The notes beneath the pieces were generated by a model. That model was not told the origin of the DNA, made no database searches, and worked only from the letters and a program-made list of their open reading frames with translations. The position numbers and the translations under genes were made by a program. A stretch of DNA of 64,000 nt from Alphaproteobacteria bacterium (GTDB lineage Bacteria > Pseudomonadota > Alphaproteobacteria > JANSWW01), in the NCBI GenBank assembly GCA_024743275.1, contig JANSWW010000011.1, positions 118,152 through 182,151 on the forward strand, written 5' to 3'. Shown here piece after piece: positions 1 to 9,167 of this stretch (positions are counted from its first letter, which is position 1; each line of letters starts with the position of its first letter).

Positions 1-1
1 G

Positions 2-1864
2 CAGCCGATCGGCAATGCCTGGGCCAAACTGCCGCGGATCATTCGCGACCTGTCGATCGAACTGAACAAGAAGATCGACCTGCAGATGATCGGCGCCGAG
101 ACCGAACTCGACCGCCAGGTCCTTGAACTGATCAAGGACCCGCTGACCCACATGGTCCGCAATTCGGGTGACCACGGCATCGAAGCGCCGGAAGACCGCA
201 AGATGGTCGGCAAGTCGGAGACCGGCACGATCACCCTGAACGCCTTTCACGAGGGCGGTCACATCATCATCGAGATCTCCGACGACGGCAAAGGCCTCAA
301 CCTCGATAAGATCAAGGCCAAGGCGATCCAAAACGGTCTCGCGACCGAGGCGGATGTCGAGAACATGTCGGATCAGCAGATCCAGCAGTTCATCTTCAAG
401 GCTGGCTTCTCCACCGCGGCCCAGGTGACGGCCGTCTCCGGCCGCGGCGTCGGCATGGACGTGGTGCGGACCAATATCGAAAAGATCGGCGGAACCATCG
501 AGCTCAATAGCGTCGAAGGCAAAGGTTCCCGCTTCACCATCAAGATCCCGCTGACGCTCGCCATCGTCTCGGCCCTGGTGGTCGAGGCGGGCGGCGAACG
601 CTTCGCCATTCCGCAGATCAGCGTGGTCGAACTGGTGCGCGCCGCCGAGAACTCGGAACACCAGATCGAAGAGATCAACGGCACCCCGGTCCTGCGCCTG
701 CGCGACCGGCTGCTGCCGCTGGTCAGCCTGCGCCGGATCCTCGATCTCGGCACCGACGAGACCCAGGAAGAGGGCGCCGCGAGCCGCGAGACCTTCATCG
801 TCGTCTCCCAGGTCGGCACCTACACCTTCGGGATCATCGTCGACCGGGTGTTCGACACGGAGGAGATCGTGGTCAAGCCGGTCGCTCCGATCCTGCGGCA
901 TATCTCGCTGTTCAGCGGGAACACCATCCTGGGCGACGGCAGCGTGATCATGATCCTGGACCCGAACGGCATCGCAGCCGCCACGGGCGAGATCACCATC
1001 ACCGACGATGCCGACCAGCGGCAGGTTCAACGGGATCGGGCCATGGATGCGAGCGATGTCACCTCGTTGCTGCTGTTCCGGGCCGGTGGCAGCAAGCAGC
1101 CGCGCGCGGTTCCGCTGGCCCTGGTGGCCCGTCTCGAAGAACTGGAGGCCGAGAAGATCGAGTTCTCCGACGGTCAACCCGTGGTGCAGTATCGCGGCAA
1201 GTTGATGCCGCTGGTGCCGATCGCGCCGGGCTTCATGCCGGCCGAGGAAGGGCATCAGCCGGTCCTGGTCTTTGCCGACGGCGATCGGGCGATGGGCCTG
1301 ATGGTCGACGAGATCGTCGACATCGTCGAGGACCGGATCAACATCAACCTGTCCGCCGACACGCCGGGCTATATGGGCACCGCGATCATCTCCGGTCAGG
1401 CGACCGAGGTGATCGATGCGGGCTATTTCCTGCAACAGGCCTTCGCCGACTGGTTCCAAAAGTCCCAGCCCTATTCGAACCCGACCGCCGGTCGGGCCCG
1501 CCATGTCCTGCTGGTCGACGACAGCGCGTTCTTCCGCAACCTGCTGACCCCTGTCCTGTCGGTCGCCGGGTTCATGGTCACGACGGCCGAGGGGCCGGAA
1601 GCGGCGATGAAACTGTGCGAGGAGGGCAAGACCTTCGACGCGATCGTCAGCGATATCGAGATGCCGAACATCGACGGCTTCGAATTCGCGTCCCAGGTCC
1701 GCGGCAGCGCTTGGGCCGATGTGCCGATCATCGCGCTGTCCTCCCACACGGACCCGGAGGATCTGGACCGGGGCCGGGAAGTCGGTTTCGAGGACTATGT
1801 GGCCAAGTCGGACCGTGACGCGCTGATCGACACGCTCAACAACGTTCTTTCGCAAGACGCCTAA
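2..1864 (+). CDS. cheA: Hybrid chemotaxis histidine kinase CheA, 5' end outside the window
   Basis: The reading frame is open from base 2, so the phosphotransfer (P1) and most of the dimerisation region lie upstream. Visible in order: HATPase with N box HMVRNSGDHGIE (about nt 149), DDGKG and GRGVGMDVV; a first CheW-like P5 domain (about nt 550-985); a second CheW-like domain (about nt 1058-1435); and a C-terminal receiver (about nt 1496-1861) with acceptor Asp in IVSDIEMPN. The kinase takes signals from chemoreceptors and phosphorylates CheY and CheB. The extra CheW domain and the receiver make it a hybrid CheA; the receiver may act as a phosphate sink or internal regulator (inference). It heads the cheWYBR genes in the same orientation. 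Confidence 0.95.
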   Translation, partial: QPIGNAWAKLPRIIRDLSIELNKKIDLQMIGAETELDRQVLELIKDPLTHMVRNSGDHGIEAPEDRKMVGKSETGTITLNAFHEGGHIIIEISDDGKGLNLDKIKAKAIQNGLATEADVENMSDQQIQQFIFKAGFSTAAQVTAVSGRGVGMDVVRTNIEKIGGTIELNSVEGKGSRFTIKIPLTLAIVSALVVEAGGERFAIPQISVVELVRAAENSEHQIEEINGTPVLRLRDRLLPLVSLRRILDLGTDETQEEGAASRETFIVVSQVGTYTFGIIVDRVFDTEEIVVKPVAPILRHISLFSGNTILGDGSVIMILDPNGIAAATGEITITDDADQRQVQRDRAMDASDVTSLLLFRAGGSKQPRAVPLALVARLEELEAEKIEFSDGQPVVQYRGKLMPLVPIAPGFMPAEEGHQPVLVFADGDRAMGLMVDEIVDIVEDRININLSADTPGYMGTAIISGQATEVIDAGYFLQQAFADWFQKSQPYSNPTAGRARHVLLVDDSAFFRNLLTPVLSVAGFMVTTAEGPEAAMKLCEEGKTFDAIVSDIEMPNIDGFEFASQVRGSAWADVPIIALSSHTDPEDLDRGREVGFEDYVAKSDRDALIDTLNNVLSQDA

Positions 1865-1891
1865 CCTGGCCGGCGGATAAGGAGAAAGCCT

Positions 1892-2368
1892 ATGGCAAAC
1901 GATCTTGTTGTCGACAACGCCAGCCGGGAAATGGTGGCGCTGGATACCCAGCAATATGTGACGGTGTTCATCCGCAATCAGATGTTCGGAATTCCCGTCC
2001 TGCAGGTGCACGATATTCTGGCCAACCAGAAGATCACGCGGATTCCGCTGGCGCCGCAGGAAGTGGCCGGGTCCCTCAACCTCCGGGGGCGTATCGTGAC
2101 CGCGATCGACGTCCGGCGCCGATTGCGCCTGCCGCCCCGGGACGACGGGAAGAACAGCATGAGCGTCGTGGTCGAGGTCGACGGCGAGCCCTACAGCCTG
2201 ATCGTCGATTCGGTCGGCGAGGTCCTGTCGCTGAGCGATGCGAAGCTCGAAAAGAACCCGTCTACGCTGGATCCGCTCTGGCGCGAGGTTTCGGCCGGCA
2301 TCTTCCGGCTCGACAACCGGTTGATGGTCGTCTTGGACACCACACGGCTCCTGACCTTCGATTCGTAA
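1892..2368 (+). CDS. cheW: Chemotaxis adaptor protein CheW
   Basis: 158 residues made of one CheW domain, with the typical opening (YVTVFIRNQMFGIPVLQV) and the NLRGRIVTAIDVR segment. It couples chemoreceptors to CheA at the inner membrane. It starts 27 bases after the cheA stop, behind a purine-rich site (aaggagaaag), and is surely co-transcribed with cheA. The length is normal for the family and nothing unusual is seen. Confidence 0.95.
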   Translation: MANDLVVDNASREMVALDTQQYVTVFIRNQMFGIPVLQVHDILANQKITRIPLAPQEVAGSLNLRGRIVTAIDVRRRLRLPPRDDGKNSMSVVVEVDGEPYSLIVDSVGEVLSLSDAKLEKNPSTLDPLWREVSAGIFRLDNRLMVVLDTTRLLTFDS

Positions 2369-2519
2369 AAGGCCCTGGATATTCAAAGGCTGGCCGGCCA
2401 GCGTCGGAGACCAATCTTGATAAAAATAGGTCCTTACTGACGCTTGCCGGTTTCTTTAAGTCACTGTCTGGTACATCTTGAGGGCCACCGGATCGGGCAC
2501 TGAGAAAGGACCGTTTGGC

Positions 2520-2885
2520 ATGAAGACCTGTTTGATTGTTGATGACTCTCGGGTTGTCCGCATGGTCGCCAAGAAAATCGTCACATCCCTCGGCTTCAAG
2601 ACGGAAGAGGCGGAAGACGGTCAACAGGCCCTGGACTTTTGCAAGAAGTCGATGCCCGAGGCGGTTCTGCTCGATTGGAACATGCCGGTGATGAATGGGA
2701 TCGATTTTCTCGTCGAGCTTCGGGAATTGCCGAACGGCGGCGAGCCGATTGTTGTATTCTGCACCACGGAGAACGAGCTCTCGAAAATCTCCGAGGCGTT
2801 GATGGCCGGCGCGAACGAATACATCATGAAGCCCTTCGACAGCGACATCATCGAGACGAAATTCCAGCAGGTGGGCCTGTTGTGA
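2520..2885 (+). CDS. cheY: Chemotaxis response regulator CheY
   Basis: A single receiver domain of 121 residues. The acidic pair is in LIVDDSR, the acceptor Asp in VLLDWNMP, the switch Thr in FCTTEN and the conserved Lys in IMKPFD. Phospho-CheY binds FliM/FliN at the motor switch. An in-frame upstream codon at 2478 exists, but the ATG at 2520 gives the standard CheY N-terminus and follows a gagaaagga site. A 151-base gap separates it from cheW, so it may have its own promoter. Its stop overlaps the cheB start by one base. Confidence 0.95.
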   Translation: MKTCLIVDDSRVVRMVAKKIVTSLGFKTEEAEDGQQALDFCKKSMPEAVLLDWNMPVMNGIDFLVELRELPNGGEPIVVFCTTENELSKISEALMAGANEYIMKPFDSDIIETKFQQVGLL

Positions 2886-4183
2886 TGTCGCTCGACCGCC
2901 GACCGGGCGGATCTCCATCCGGACAAGGGACCGGAAAACCTGGGGCGCCACCGATCCGAATCCTCGTGGTCGACGACTCGGCGGTGATTCGCGGAATCTA
3001 CGCCCGCTCCATCAAGGATGTGCCGGATCTGGAACTGGTCGCCTCGGTCGGCGACGGACTCAAGGCGATCGACGCCGTCAAGCAGTACCAGCCGGAAGTG
3101 GCCATTCTCGATATCGAGATGCCGCGCATGGACGGGCTCACCGCCCTGCCCAAAATGCTCGAGGTCGACCCGACGCTTCAGATCATCATGGCGTCGACGC
3201 TCACCCTGAAGAATGCCTCCATCAGCATGAAGGCGTTGTCGGCCGGGGCGAAGGACTACGTCTCCAAGCCGACCAGCGCGACCCAGATCATCACCGCCGC
3301 GGAGTTTCGGGCGGAGCTTCTCGACAAGGTCCGCGCCCTCGGGCTCGAACGCCGGCGCCGGGTCGGCCCGCCGAAGGGGACCGAGGCCTCGCAGCGCCGT
3401 TTCTCCGCCGACCGCCGCCAGCCGGAAGAGACACCGGCGCCGACGCGCCCCGGGGCCTCGGCCCGTCCTGCCATTCGTGAGGCCGCCGGTCTGACGCGCG
3501 GTACCGGGAACGCCCCGGCGGAGGCACCGGTCGGCCGCAGCGGCGTTCTGACCCGTCAGGCGTCCGGTCCGATCCAGACGCGGCCGATGCCGGGCGGTTT
3601 CACCGCGCCGGATGTGATCGCGATCGGCAGCTCCACGGGCGGCCCCCAGGCCCTTTTCAAGGTGCTGGACAAACTGCCAGCACTCAATCGTCCCATTCTC
3701 ATCACCCAGCACATGCCGCCGACCTTCACCACCATCCTGGCCGAGCATCTCTCGCGGGTCAGCGGCTGGTCTTGCGTGGAGGGCAAGGACGGCGACCCGA
3801 TCCGACCCGGGCATATCTATCTGGCACCCGGCGACCACCACATGATGGTGAGCGTCAAGGGGGGCGCCAAAGTGCTGGAGGTGACGCAGGACCCGCCGGA
3901 GAACTTCTGCCGCCCGGCCGTCGACCCGATGCTGCGGAGCGTCGTGGCCGCCTATGGCCGAAAGGTTCTGACCATCATTCTGACCGGGATGGGGCAGGAC
4001 GGAAAAGGCGGCTGTGAGAAGGTCGTGGAAGCGGGGGGCGTGGTCATTGCGCAGGATCAGCCCACCAGCGTGGTATGGGGCATGCCGGGCGCCGTCGCCC
4101 AGGCCGGGCTCGCCAACCATATCCTGCCGATCGACGAGATCGGTCCTATGATGCGCCAGATGGTTTTGAGGTCCGCCGCATGA
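2885..4183 (+). CDS. cheB: Protein-glutamate methylesterase/deamidase CheB
   Basis: 432 residues. The N-terminal receiver has acidic pair ILVVDDSA and acceptor Asp in ILDIEMPRMDG. A basic, Pro/Arg-rich linker follows (about residues 140-230), then the C-terminal methylesterase with its catalytic triad in GSSTGG (Ser), QHMPP (His) and GMGQDG (Asp). It removes methyl groups from chemoreceptor glutamates for adaptation, opposite to CheR encoded next. The ATG at 2885 overlaps the cheY stop (TGATG) and fits the receiver start; the longer open frame upstream is cheY read in another frame. Confidence 0.95.
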   Translation: MSLDRRPGGSPSGQGTGKPGAPPIRILVVDDSAVIRGIYARSIKDVPDLELVASVGDGLKAIDAVKQYQPEVAILDIEMPRMDGLTALPKMLEVDPTLQIIMASTLTLKNASISMKALSAGAKDYVSKPTSATQIITAAEFRAELLDKVRALGLERRRRVGPPKGTEASQRRFSADRRQPEETPAPTRPGASARPAIREAAGLTRGTGNAPAEAPVGRSGVLTRQASGPIQTRPMPGGFTAPDVIAIGSSTGGPQALFKVLDKLPALNRPILITQHMPPTFTTILAEHLSRVSGWSCVEGKDGDPIRPGHIYLAPGDHHMMVSVKGGAKVLEVTQDPPENFCRPAVDPMLRSVVAAYGRKVLTIILTGMGQDGKGGCEKVVEAGGVVIAQDQPTSVVWGMPGAVAQAGLANHILPIDEIGPMMRQMVLRSAA

Positions 4184-4986
4184 GACCCGATCAATTCACC
4201 CTGCTCGCCAATCTGGTGAAAACCCAATCCGGGATCGTCCTGACCCCGGACAAGACCTATCTTTTGGAAAGCCGGTTGCCCCCGGTTGCCCGGAAGCATG
4301 GCCTCAAGGGTATGGAGGATCTGGTCAACGCGGTGAAGGCGGGGCGCAACAAGGCGCTGGCCGACGACGTGGTCGACGCGATGACGACCAACGAAAGTCT
4401 GTTCTTCCGCGATCAAAAGCCTTTTCAGATCATCAAGGACGAGATTTTCCCTAAACTCTCGAAGAGCCGTGGCGGCGCCAAGACAATCAAGATCTGGTCG
4501 GCGGCCTGTTCCAGCGGTCAGGAGCCCTATTCTCTCGCCATGATGGCGCGGGAGGAGCGGTCGATCCAGGGCTGGACCTTCGATATCCTGGCCTCGGATA
4601 TCTCGCGGGAAATGCTCAAGAAGGCACAGGCCGGAACCTATACGCAGTTCGAGGTTCAGCGCGGGCTGCCGATCACCATGCTGGTGAAATACTTCAAGCA
4701 GAACGGTGACAAGTGGATCATCGACAAGGGGTTACAGTCGCATATTCGGTTCAAGGAATTCAATCTGCTGCATGACATGGCACCCCTCGGGACGTTCGAC
4801 ATTGTCATGTGCCGCAATGTGCTGATCTATTTCGATCAGCCGACCAAGAGCAAGATCCTGGCCGGCATCGCCAAGCGGCTGGCGCCGGACGGGGTGCTGT
4901 TCCTCGGCGGCGCCGAAACGGTCTTGGGGCTCAGCAAGGATTTCAAACCGGTTCCTTCCCTACGCGGTGTTTATCAGTTGGCGTAA
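4180..4986 (+). CDS. cheR: Chemotaxis protein methyltransferase CheR
   Basis: 268 residues. The all-helical N-terminal domain (MRPDQFTLLANLV) precedes a SAM-binding Rossmann domain with IWSAACSSGQEPYS and the family motif CRNVLIYFD. It methylates receptor glutamates with S-adenosylmethionine. The start overlaps the cheB stop by four bases (ATGA), indicating translational coupling. It is the last gene of the visible chemotaxis operon. Confidence 0.95.
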   Translation: MRPDQFTLLANLVKTQSGIVLTPDKTYLLESRLPPVARKHGLKGMEDLVNAVKAGRNKALADDVVDAMTTNESLFFRDQKPFQIIKDEIFPKLSKSRGGAKTIKIWSAACSSGQEPYSLAMMAREERSIQGWTFDILASDISREMLKKAQAGTYTQFEVQRGLPITMLVKYFKQNGDKWIIDKGLQSHIRFKEFNLLHDMAPLGTFDIVMCRNVLIYFDQPTKSKILAGIAKRLAPDGVLFLGGAETVLGLSKDFKPVPSLRGVYQLA

Positions 4987-5013
4987 GGGGATGTTCAACA
5001 TAAGAGGGTGGTG

Positions 5014-6399
5014 ATGAAACAGCACGGCTGGTTTCCGGCGGGCCTCGCCTATGTGGATCAATGGCTCGCGGAACAGCATCGTCTGTTTTCGGGGCTGCCG
5101 GGTTTGTCGGTGGCGATTTCCCGGCCCGGCGAACCCCTTTTCGACAGGCAGTATGGCACGGCGCGCGCCGGCGGCGAGACGCTGACCGGGGATCACCTCT
5201 TTCGAATTGCCTCCCATTCCAAGACTTTCGCCGCCATGGCGGTGGGTCGGTTGATGGACCAGGGGCGGCTCAGCCTCGACACCAAGCTCGCCGATCTCCT
5301 GCCGCAGGTGGCCGCGAACCCCCATCCGGAGGTGGCCGGGATCACGGTCGGGCAGTGCCTTTCCCATGTTTCCGGCTCGATTCGAGACGGTGTCAAGCCG
5401 GATTTCTGGCTGCTCTACCGGGACTTTCCGCGGCGCGATGAACTGATGGGCCATTTCGCGGCGGCCGGATCTGTCATTCCGCCGAACTCACGCCTCAAAT
5501 ACTCGAATTTCGCATACGGGCTGGTGGGGCAGGCGATCGAGGCGGTGACCGGCAAGCCCTACAACGCCTTCGTCCAGGATGAGGTGTTGACCCCTCTTGG
5601 GCGGGACGACATCGGTCCCGAATACGATCCGGCCAAGGGTCCCTATGTGCACGGTCATGTGCAGCCCTTCGCGGACCAGCCACCGGCCTCGGTGACGCCG
5701 GCCATCGACACGGGCGCATTGTCGCCAGCGACCGGCTTCTTCAGCACCGCCAGGGCGCTCACCGATGTCTATACGGCCTTGATCGACGGCGGCGAGCGGT
5801 TGCTGTCGAGGGAAACCGTTGCCGCCCTGTTCGCGGTGCAGGCCCCGGTGCCGGACGACTTGATGGAACGCTCCTATGCCTTCGGATTTATTCAGCGCCC
5901 CTATGAGGGCCGGCATTGGCTCGGCCATTCCGGCAGCTTTCCAGGGCAGCTCAGCGTGACGCTGTTCGATCCCGAAAGCACGACGGTGATCTCGATCCTG
6001 ACCAACAGCTATGTGGCCTCTCCGGATATGCTGATGACGGGGGTGCTCCAAATTCTCGGCCGGTTCGAGCGGGAATGGTCGGCGGACGGGTCGTTCAACA
6101 GCGTGGCCTGCCGTCTGTTCCGGCCGAACGGCCCGGTCGACTTCGTGCCCTTGGGCGAAAGGCTCTATGTTACGGATCCGCACCAGAGTACGCCGTTCGA
6201 GCCGGCGACGGTCGCCGAGCCGATCGCCGAGGACCGGTTCCGGGTCACCAAGGATGTCGGCTTTGGCCAATTCGGTGAGGAGATCCACATCGATCGGGAC
6301 GCGGAAGGCCGGGTAAGCGGCGGCTCCGTCGCGGGCATGCCGTTGCTCACGCAGGCGGGCATGCGGGACCGTTTTGAAGAGATACGGGCGAGGAATTGA
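5014..6399 (+). CDS. Serine hydrolase of the beta-lactamase (class C/PBP4*) family
   Basis: 461 residues. The active-site SxxK is in SHSKTF (about residue 70), the YxN in YSNFAYG and the third motif HSG in GHSGSFPG. This family includes class C beta-lactamases, esterases and D-amino peptidases; the substrate cannot be told here. No obvious signal peptide is seen, which argues against a periplasmic beta-lactamase. I chose the ATG at 5014 because agaggg lies five bases upstream; two GTG codons sit just before it. The last 110 residues form an extra C-terminal domain. It lies 27 bases after cheR but is probably functionally unrelated. Confidence 0.85.
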   Translation: MKQHGWFPAGLAYVDQWLAEQHRLFSGLPGLSVAISRPGEPLFDRQYGTARAGGETLTGDHLFRIASHSKTFAAMAVGRLMDQGRLSLDTKLADLLPQVAANPHPEVAGITVGQCLSHVSGSIRDGVKPDFWLLYRDFPRRDELMGHFAAAGSVIPPNSRLKYSNFAYGLVGQAIEAVTGKPYNAFVQDEVLTPLGRDDIGPEYDPAKGPYVHGHVQPFADQPPASVTPAIDTGALSPATGFFSTARALTDVYTALIDGGERLLSRETVAALFAVQAPVPDDLMERSYAFGFIQRPYEGRHWLGHSGSFPGQLSVTLFDPESTTVISILTNSYVASPDMLMTGVLQILGRFEREWSADGSFNSVACRLFRPNGPVDFVPLGERLYVTDPHQSTPFEPATVAEPIAEDRFRVTKDVGFGQFGEEIHIDRDAEGRVSGGSVAGMPLLTQAGMRDRFEEIRARN

Positions 6400-6417
6400 G
6401 CGGACGGACCGTGAAAA

Positions 6418-7146
6418 TCAGGCGGTAGCGGCCGCTTTCGTCCGCTTCGACGTCTTCTCTTCCTTCTGACCGGCCTCGGGATCGCGCAGCACATAGCCGC
6501 GGCCCCACACCGTCTCGATGAAGTTCTGCTTCTTCGGGCCGGCGATCTTCTTGCGCAGTTTGCAGACGAAGACGTCGATGATCTTCAGTTCCGGCTCGTC
6601 GATGCCGCCATAGAGATGATTGAGGAACATCTCCTTGGTCAGCGTCGTGCCTTTGCGCAGGGCGAGTAGCTCGAGAATGCCGTATTCCTTGGTCGTGAGA
6701 TGGACCGGCTTGCCGCCGATCTCGACCTGGCGCGTGTCCAGATTGACCATGAGGTCGCCGGTTTTGATGATCGAGTCCGAATGCCCGCGGGAGCGGCGCA
6801 CGATGGCGTTGATCCGGGCGATCAGTTCGCGGCGGTCGAAAGGCTTGGTGATATAGTCGTCGGCGCCGATGCCCAGGCCCTTGATCTTGTCGTCCATGCC
6901 GGAGAGGCCGGAAAGGATCAAGATGGGCGTCTGCACCCGGCCGTCGCGCAGGCGGCGAAGGACTTCATACCCGTCCATGTCGGGAAGCATCAGGTCCAGC
7001 AGGATGATATCGTAGTCGTAGAGTTTGCCGATCTCGAGACCGTCTTCCCCGAATTCGGTGACATCGGTCACATAGCCGGCCTCTTTGAGCATCAGCTTGA
7101 TGCTTTCCTGGGTGCTCCGATCATCTTCAACGAGCAGTACGCGCAT
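6418..7146 (-). CDS. ctrA: Cell-cycle response regulator CtrA
   Basis: 242 residues. OmpR/PhoB-type regulator with receiver (VEDD pair, acceptor Asp in [11 protein letters not shown], Lys in TKPFD) and a winged-helix domain ending [12 protein letters not shown]. The receiver start MRVLLVEDD and the segment [11 protein letters not shown] are characteristic of CtrA. In Caulobacter it binds TTAA-N7-TTAA, silences replication initiation and activates flagellar, chemotaxis and division genes; in Rhodospirillales it is mainly tied to motility. The lysine/alanine-rich tail is variable in the family. It is convergent with the preceding hydrolase gene and divergent from fliI. Confidence 0.95.
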   Translation of the reverse strand: MRVLLVEDDRSTQESIKLMLKEAGYVTDVTEFGEDGLEIGKLYDYDIILLDLMLPDMDGYEVLRRLRDGRVQTPILILSGLSGMDDKIKGLGIGADDYITKPFDRRELIARINAIVRRSRGHSDSIIKTGDLMVNLDTRQVEIGGKPVHLTTKEYGILELLALRKGTTLTKEMFLNHLYGGIDEPELKIIDVFVCKLRKKIAGPKKQNFIETVWGRGYVLRDPEAGQKEEKTSKRTKAAATA

Positions 7147-7353
7147 CTCTCTTCCCCGTCAGCCTGCCTCGAGAACCCGGCGGGCCGTCGAGGTCTTCCC
7201 CATATGCAAGGCATAACCTACGCGATAATGGTTAACTGTAGTTTCTTTATATTTCGTAAACGGGATGGGAATAAATGCCCGGGGCAAAAAATGGTTCAGG
7301 CACCCAAAATATGGTAACTTGCCGGGCTTGAAACACAGTTTGTGGAAAACTCC
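7147..7353. promoter_or_regulatory. Divergent ctrA/fliI intergenic region
   Basis: 207 bases, clearly AT-richer than its flanks, must hold the promoters of both ctrA (reverse) and fliI (forward). One TTAAC at 7232-7236 is followed after seven bases by TTCT, so it is at best a half CtrA box. I found no convincing sigma-54 motif in front of fliI. Confidence 0.5.
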
Positions 7354-8691
7354 ATGGCAAGCCCGCTGCACAGCCTGGCCTCCCAAATCGATAAGATTCC
7401 GCAATTCCGCATGTATGGCCGGGTCACCGCGATCATGGGCATGCTGGTGGAGGTCGGCGGCGCCCAGGCGGCCTTGACCATTGGCGACCGGGTGTGGCTG
7501 CGGTCCCGCGACGGCAGCAAGGTGGCCTGCGAGGTGGTCGGGTTCCGCGACGACCGGGCGCAGCTCATGCCGTTCGGGCCGCTCGACGGTATCGGCGTCG
7601 GGGTGCGGGCGGAGATCGAGAACGCGGCACCGATGATCTATCCCGATGTTTCCTGGCTCGGCCGCGTGATCAACGCCATGGGGGAGCCGGTCGACGGTAA
7701 GGGACCGCTGGTCTCGGGCCGGGTGCCGGTCAAGCTCCGGGATCAGCCGCCGCCGGCCCATGCCCGCCAGCCGATCGGCGAGAAGCTCGATCTCGGGGTC
7801 CGGGCGATCAATACCTTCCTGTCCTGTTGCCTCGGTCAGCGGATGGGCATCTTCGCCGGCTCCGGCGTCGGCAAGTCGGTCATGCTGTCGATGCTGGCCC
7901 GTTTCACCACCGCCGACGTCAACGTGATCGGGCTGGTCGGCGAACGGGGACGGGAGGTCCGCGAGTTTATCGACGACGACCTGGGCGAGGAGGGGCTGAA
8001 GCGCTCCATCGTCGTCGTGGCGACCTCGGACGAGAGCCCGCTGATGCGCCGCCAGGCCGCCCAGATGACGCTGGCGATCTCCGAGTATTTCAGGGATCAG
8101 GAGGAAAAGGACGTCCTGTGCCTGATCGATTCGATCACCCGTTTCGCCATGGCCCAACGCGAGATCGGCCTGTCGAGTGGCGAGCCGCCGGCGGCCAAGG
8201 GCTATACCCCCACCGTTTTCGCCGAGTTGCCGAAGCTTCTGGAACGGGCCGGGCCGGGGGTCGGCAAGGGAACGATCACCGGTCTGTTCACCGTGCTGGT
8301 CGAGGGGGACGATCACAACGAACCGATCGCCGACGCGGTGCGCGGTATCCTCGACGGCCATATCGTTCTCGAGCGCCAGATCGCCGAGCGGGGACGCTAT
8401 CCCGCGATCAACATTCTCCGCTCGGTCAGCCGATCCTTGCCCGATTGCAACACGGCTGACGAGAACCAGCTTATCCGCCGGGCCCGCCGGTTGATGTCGA
8501 CCTATGACGATATGGCGGAGATGATTCGTCTCGGCGCCTATCGCCGGGGCAGCGATCCAACCGTCGACGAGGCGATCCATTACAACGACCGGCTGGAGGA
8601 ATTCCTTAATCAGGACATGAACGACCTGTCCAGCCTGGGGGAAGGCTATCAGCGCCTGGCCGACATTCTGTCCGCCCCCGGACCCCAGTGA
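7354..8691 (+). CDS. fliI: Flagellum-specific ATPase FliI
   Basis: 445 residues. An F1-beta-like ATPase with Walker A FAGSGVGKSV, Walker B-like VLCLIDSITRFA and the family segment SGEPPAAKGYTP. It energises delivery of export substrates to the FlhA/FlhB gate together with FliH and FliJ. The ATG at 7354 has ggaaa just upstream; a GTG four codons earlier is possible. It is separated from the fliF-G-H-N block by about 10 kb, and fliJ follows directly. Confidence 0.95.
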   Translation: MASPLHSLASQIDKIPQFRMYGRVTAIMGMLVEVGGAQAALTIGDRVWLRSRDGSKVACEVVGFRDDRAQLMPFGPLDGIGVGVRAEIENAAPMIYPDVSWLGRVINAMGEPVDGKGPLVSGRVPVKLRDQPPPAHARQPIGEKLDLGVRAINTFLSCCLGQRMGIFAGSGVGKSVMLSMLARFTTADVNVIGLVGERGREVREFIDDDLGEEGLKRSIVVVATSDESPLMRRQAAQMTLAISEYFRDQEEKDVLCLIDSITRFAMAQREIGLSSGEPPAAKGYTPTVFAELPKLLERAGPGVGKGTITGLFTVLVEGDDHNEPIADAVRGILDGHIVLERQIAERGRYPAINILRSVSRSLPDCNTADENQLIRRARRLMSTYDDMAEMIRLGAYRRGSDPTVDEAIHYNDRLEEFLNQDMNDLSSLGEGYQRLADILSAPGPQ

Positions 8692-8714
8692 TTATTCCGG
8701 GCGAGGGGTGAGGC

Positions 8715-9167
8715 ATGGCGACCAAGACCATCGAGACCCTGATCAAGGTCTCGAAGTATGCCCTGGACGATAAGCGGAAGGTTCTGGCTGCCCATTTCGA
8801 GGAACTCGCCCTCCTGGAGCGGAAACGCAAAGCCATCGACGAGGAGTTGGCGGCCGAGCAGGCGGCCGCCCGCGACGATCCGTCGATCGGGATCACCTAT
8901 GGCCTCTATGCCAACGCGATCATCACCCGGCGCGACAAGCTGGATGCCGATATCCTGGTGAAGAACCGCGAAGTCGAGATCGCCCGCGACGATGTGCAGG
9001 AAGCCTTTGAGGAAGTGAAGAAATACGAACTGGCCTTGGACCGGATCCGCGCGGAGCAGGCGAAGGAGCGGGCCCGGATCGAGGAGGAGGAATTGAACGA
9101 GATGGGTCTCAACGGCTTTCGCCGGAAGCAAGCCGTCGACCCGACATCGGGAGAAGGCCGATCGTGA
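8715..9167 (+). CDS. fliJ: Flagellar export chaperone FliJ
   Basis: 150 residues, almost wholly charged heptad-like helix, as expected for the FliJ antiparallel coiled coil that sits in the FliI ring. Sequence identity in this family is low, so the call rests on length, coiled-coil composition and position 23 bases after fliI. Its stop overlaps the next gene's GTG start by four bases. Confidence 0.85.
   Translation: MATKTIETLIKVSKYALDDKRKVLAAHFEELALLERKRKAIDEELAAEQAAARDDPSIGITYGLYANAIITRRDKLDADILVKNREVEIARDDVQEAFEEVKKYELALDRIRAEQAKERARIEEEELNEMGLNGFRRKQAVDPTSGEGRS

Noticed and set aside
5014..6399. Antibiotic-resistance beta-lactamase
   Set aside because: The active-site motifs fit the family, but there is no signal peptide and there is a long extra C-terminal domain; esterase or peptidase roles are at least as likely.
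7232..7246. CtrA autoregulation box before ctrA
   Set aside because: Only one half (TTAA) fits; the second half is TTCT.
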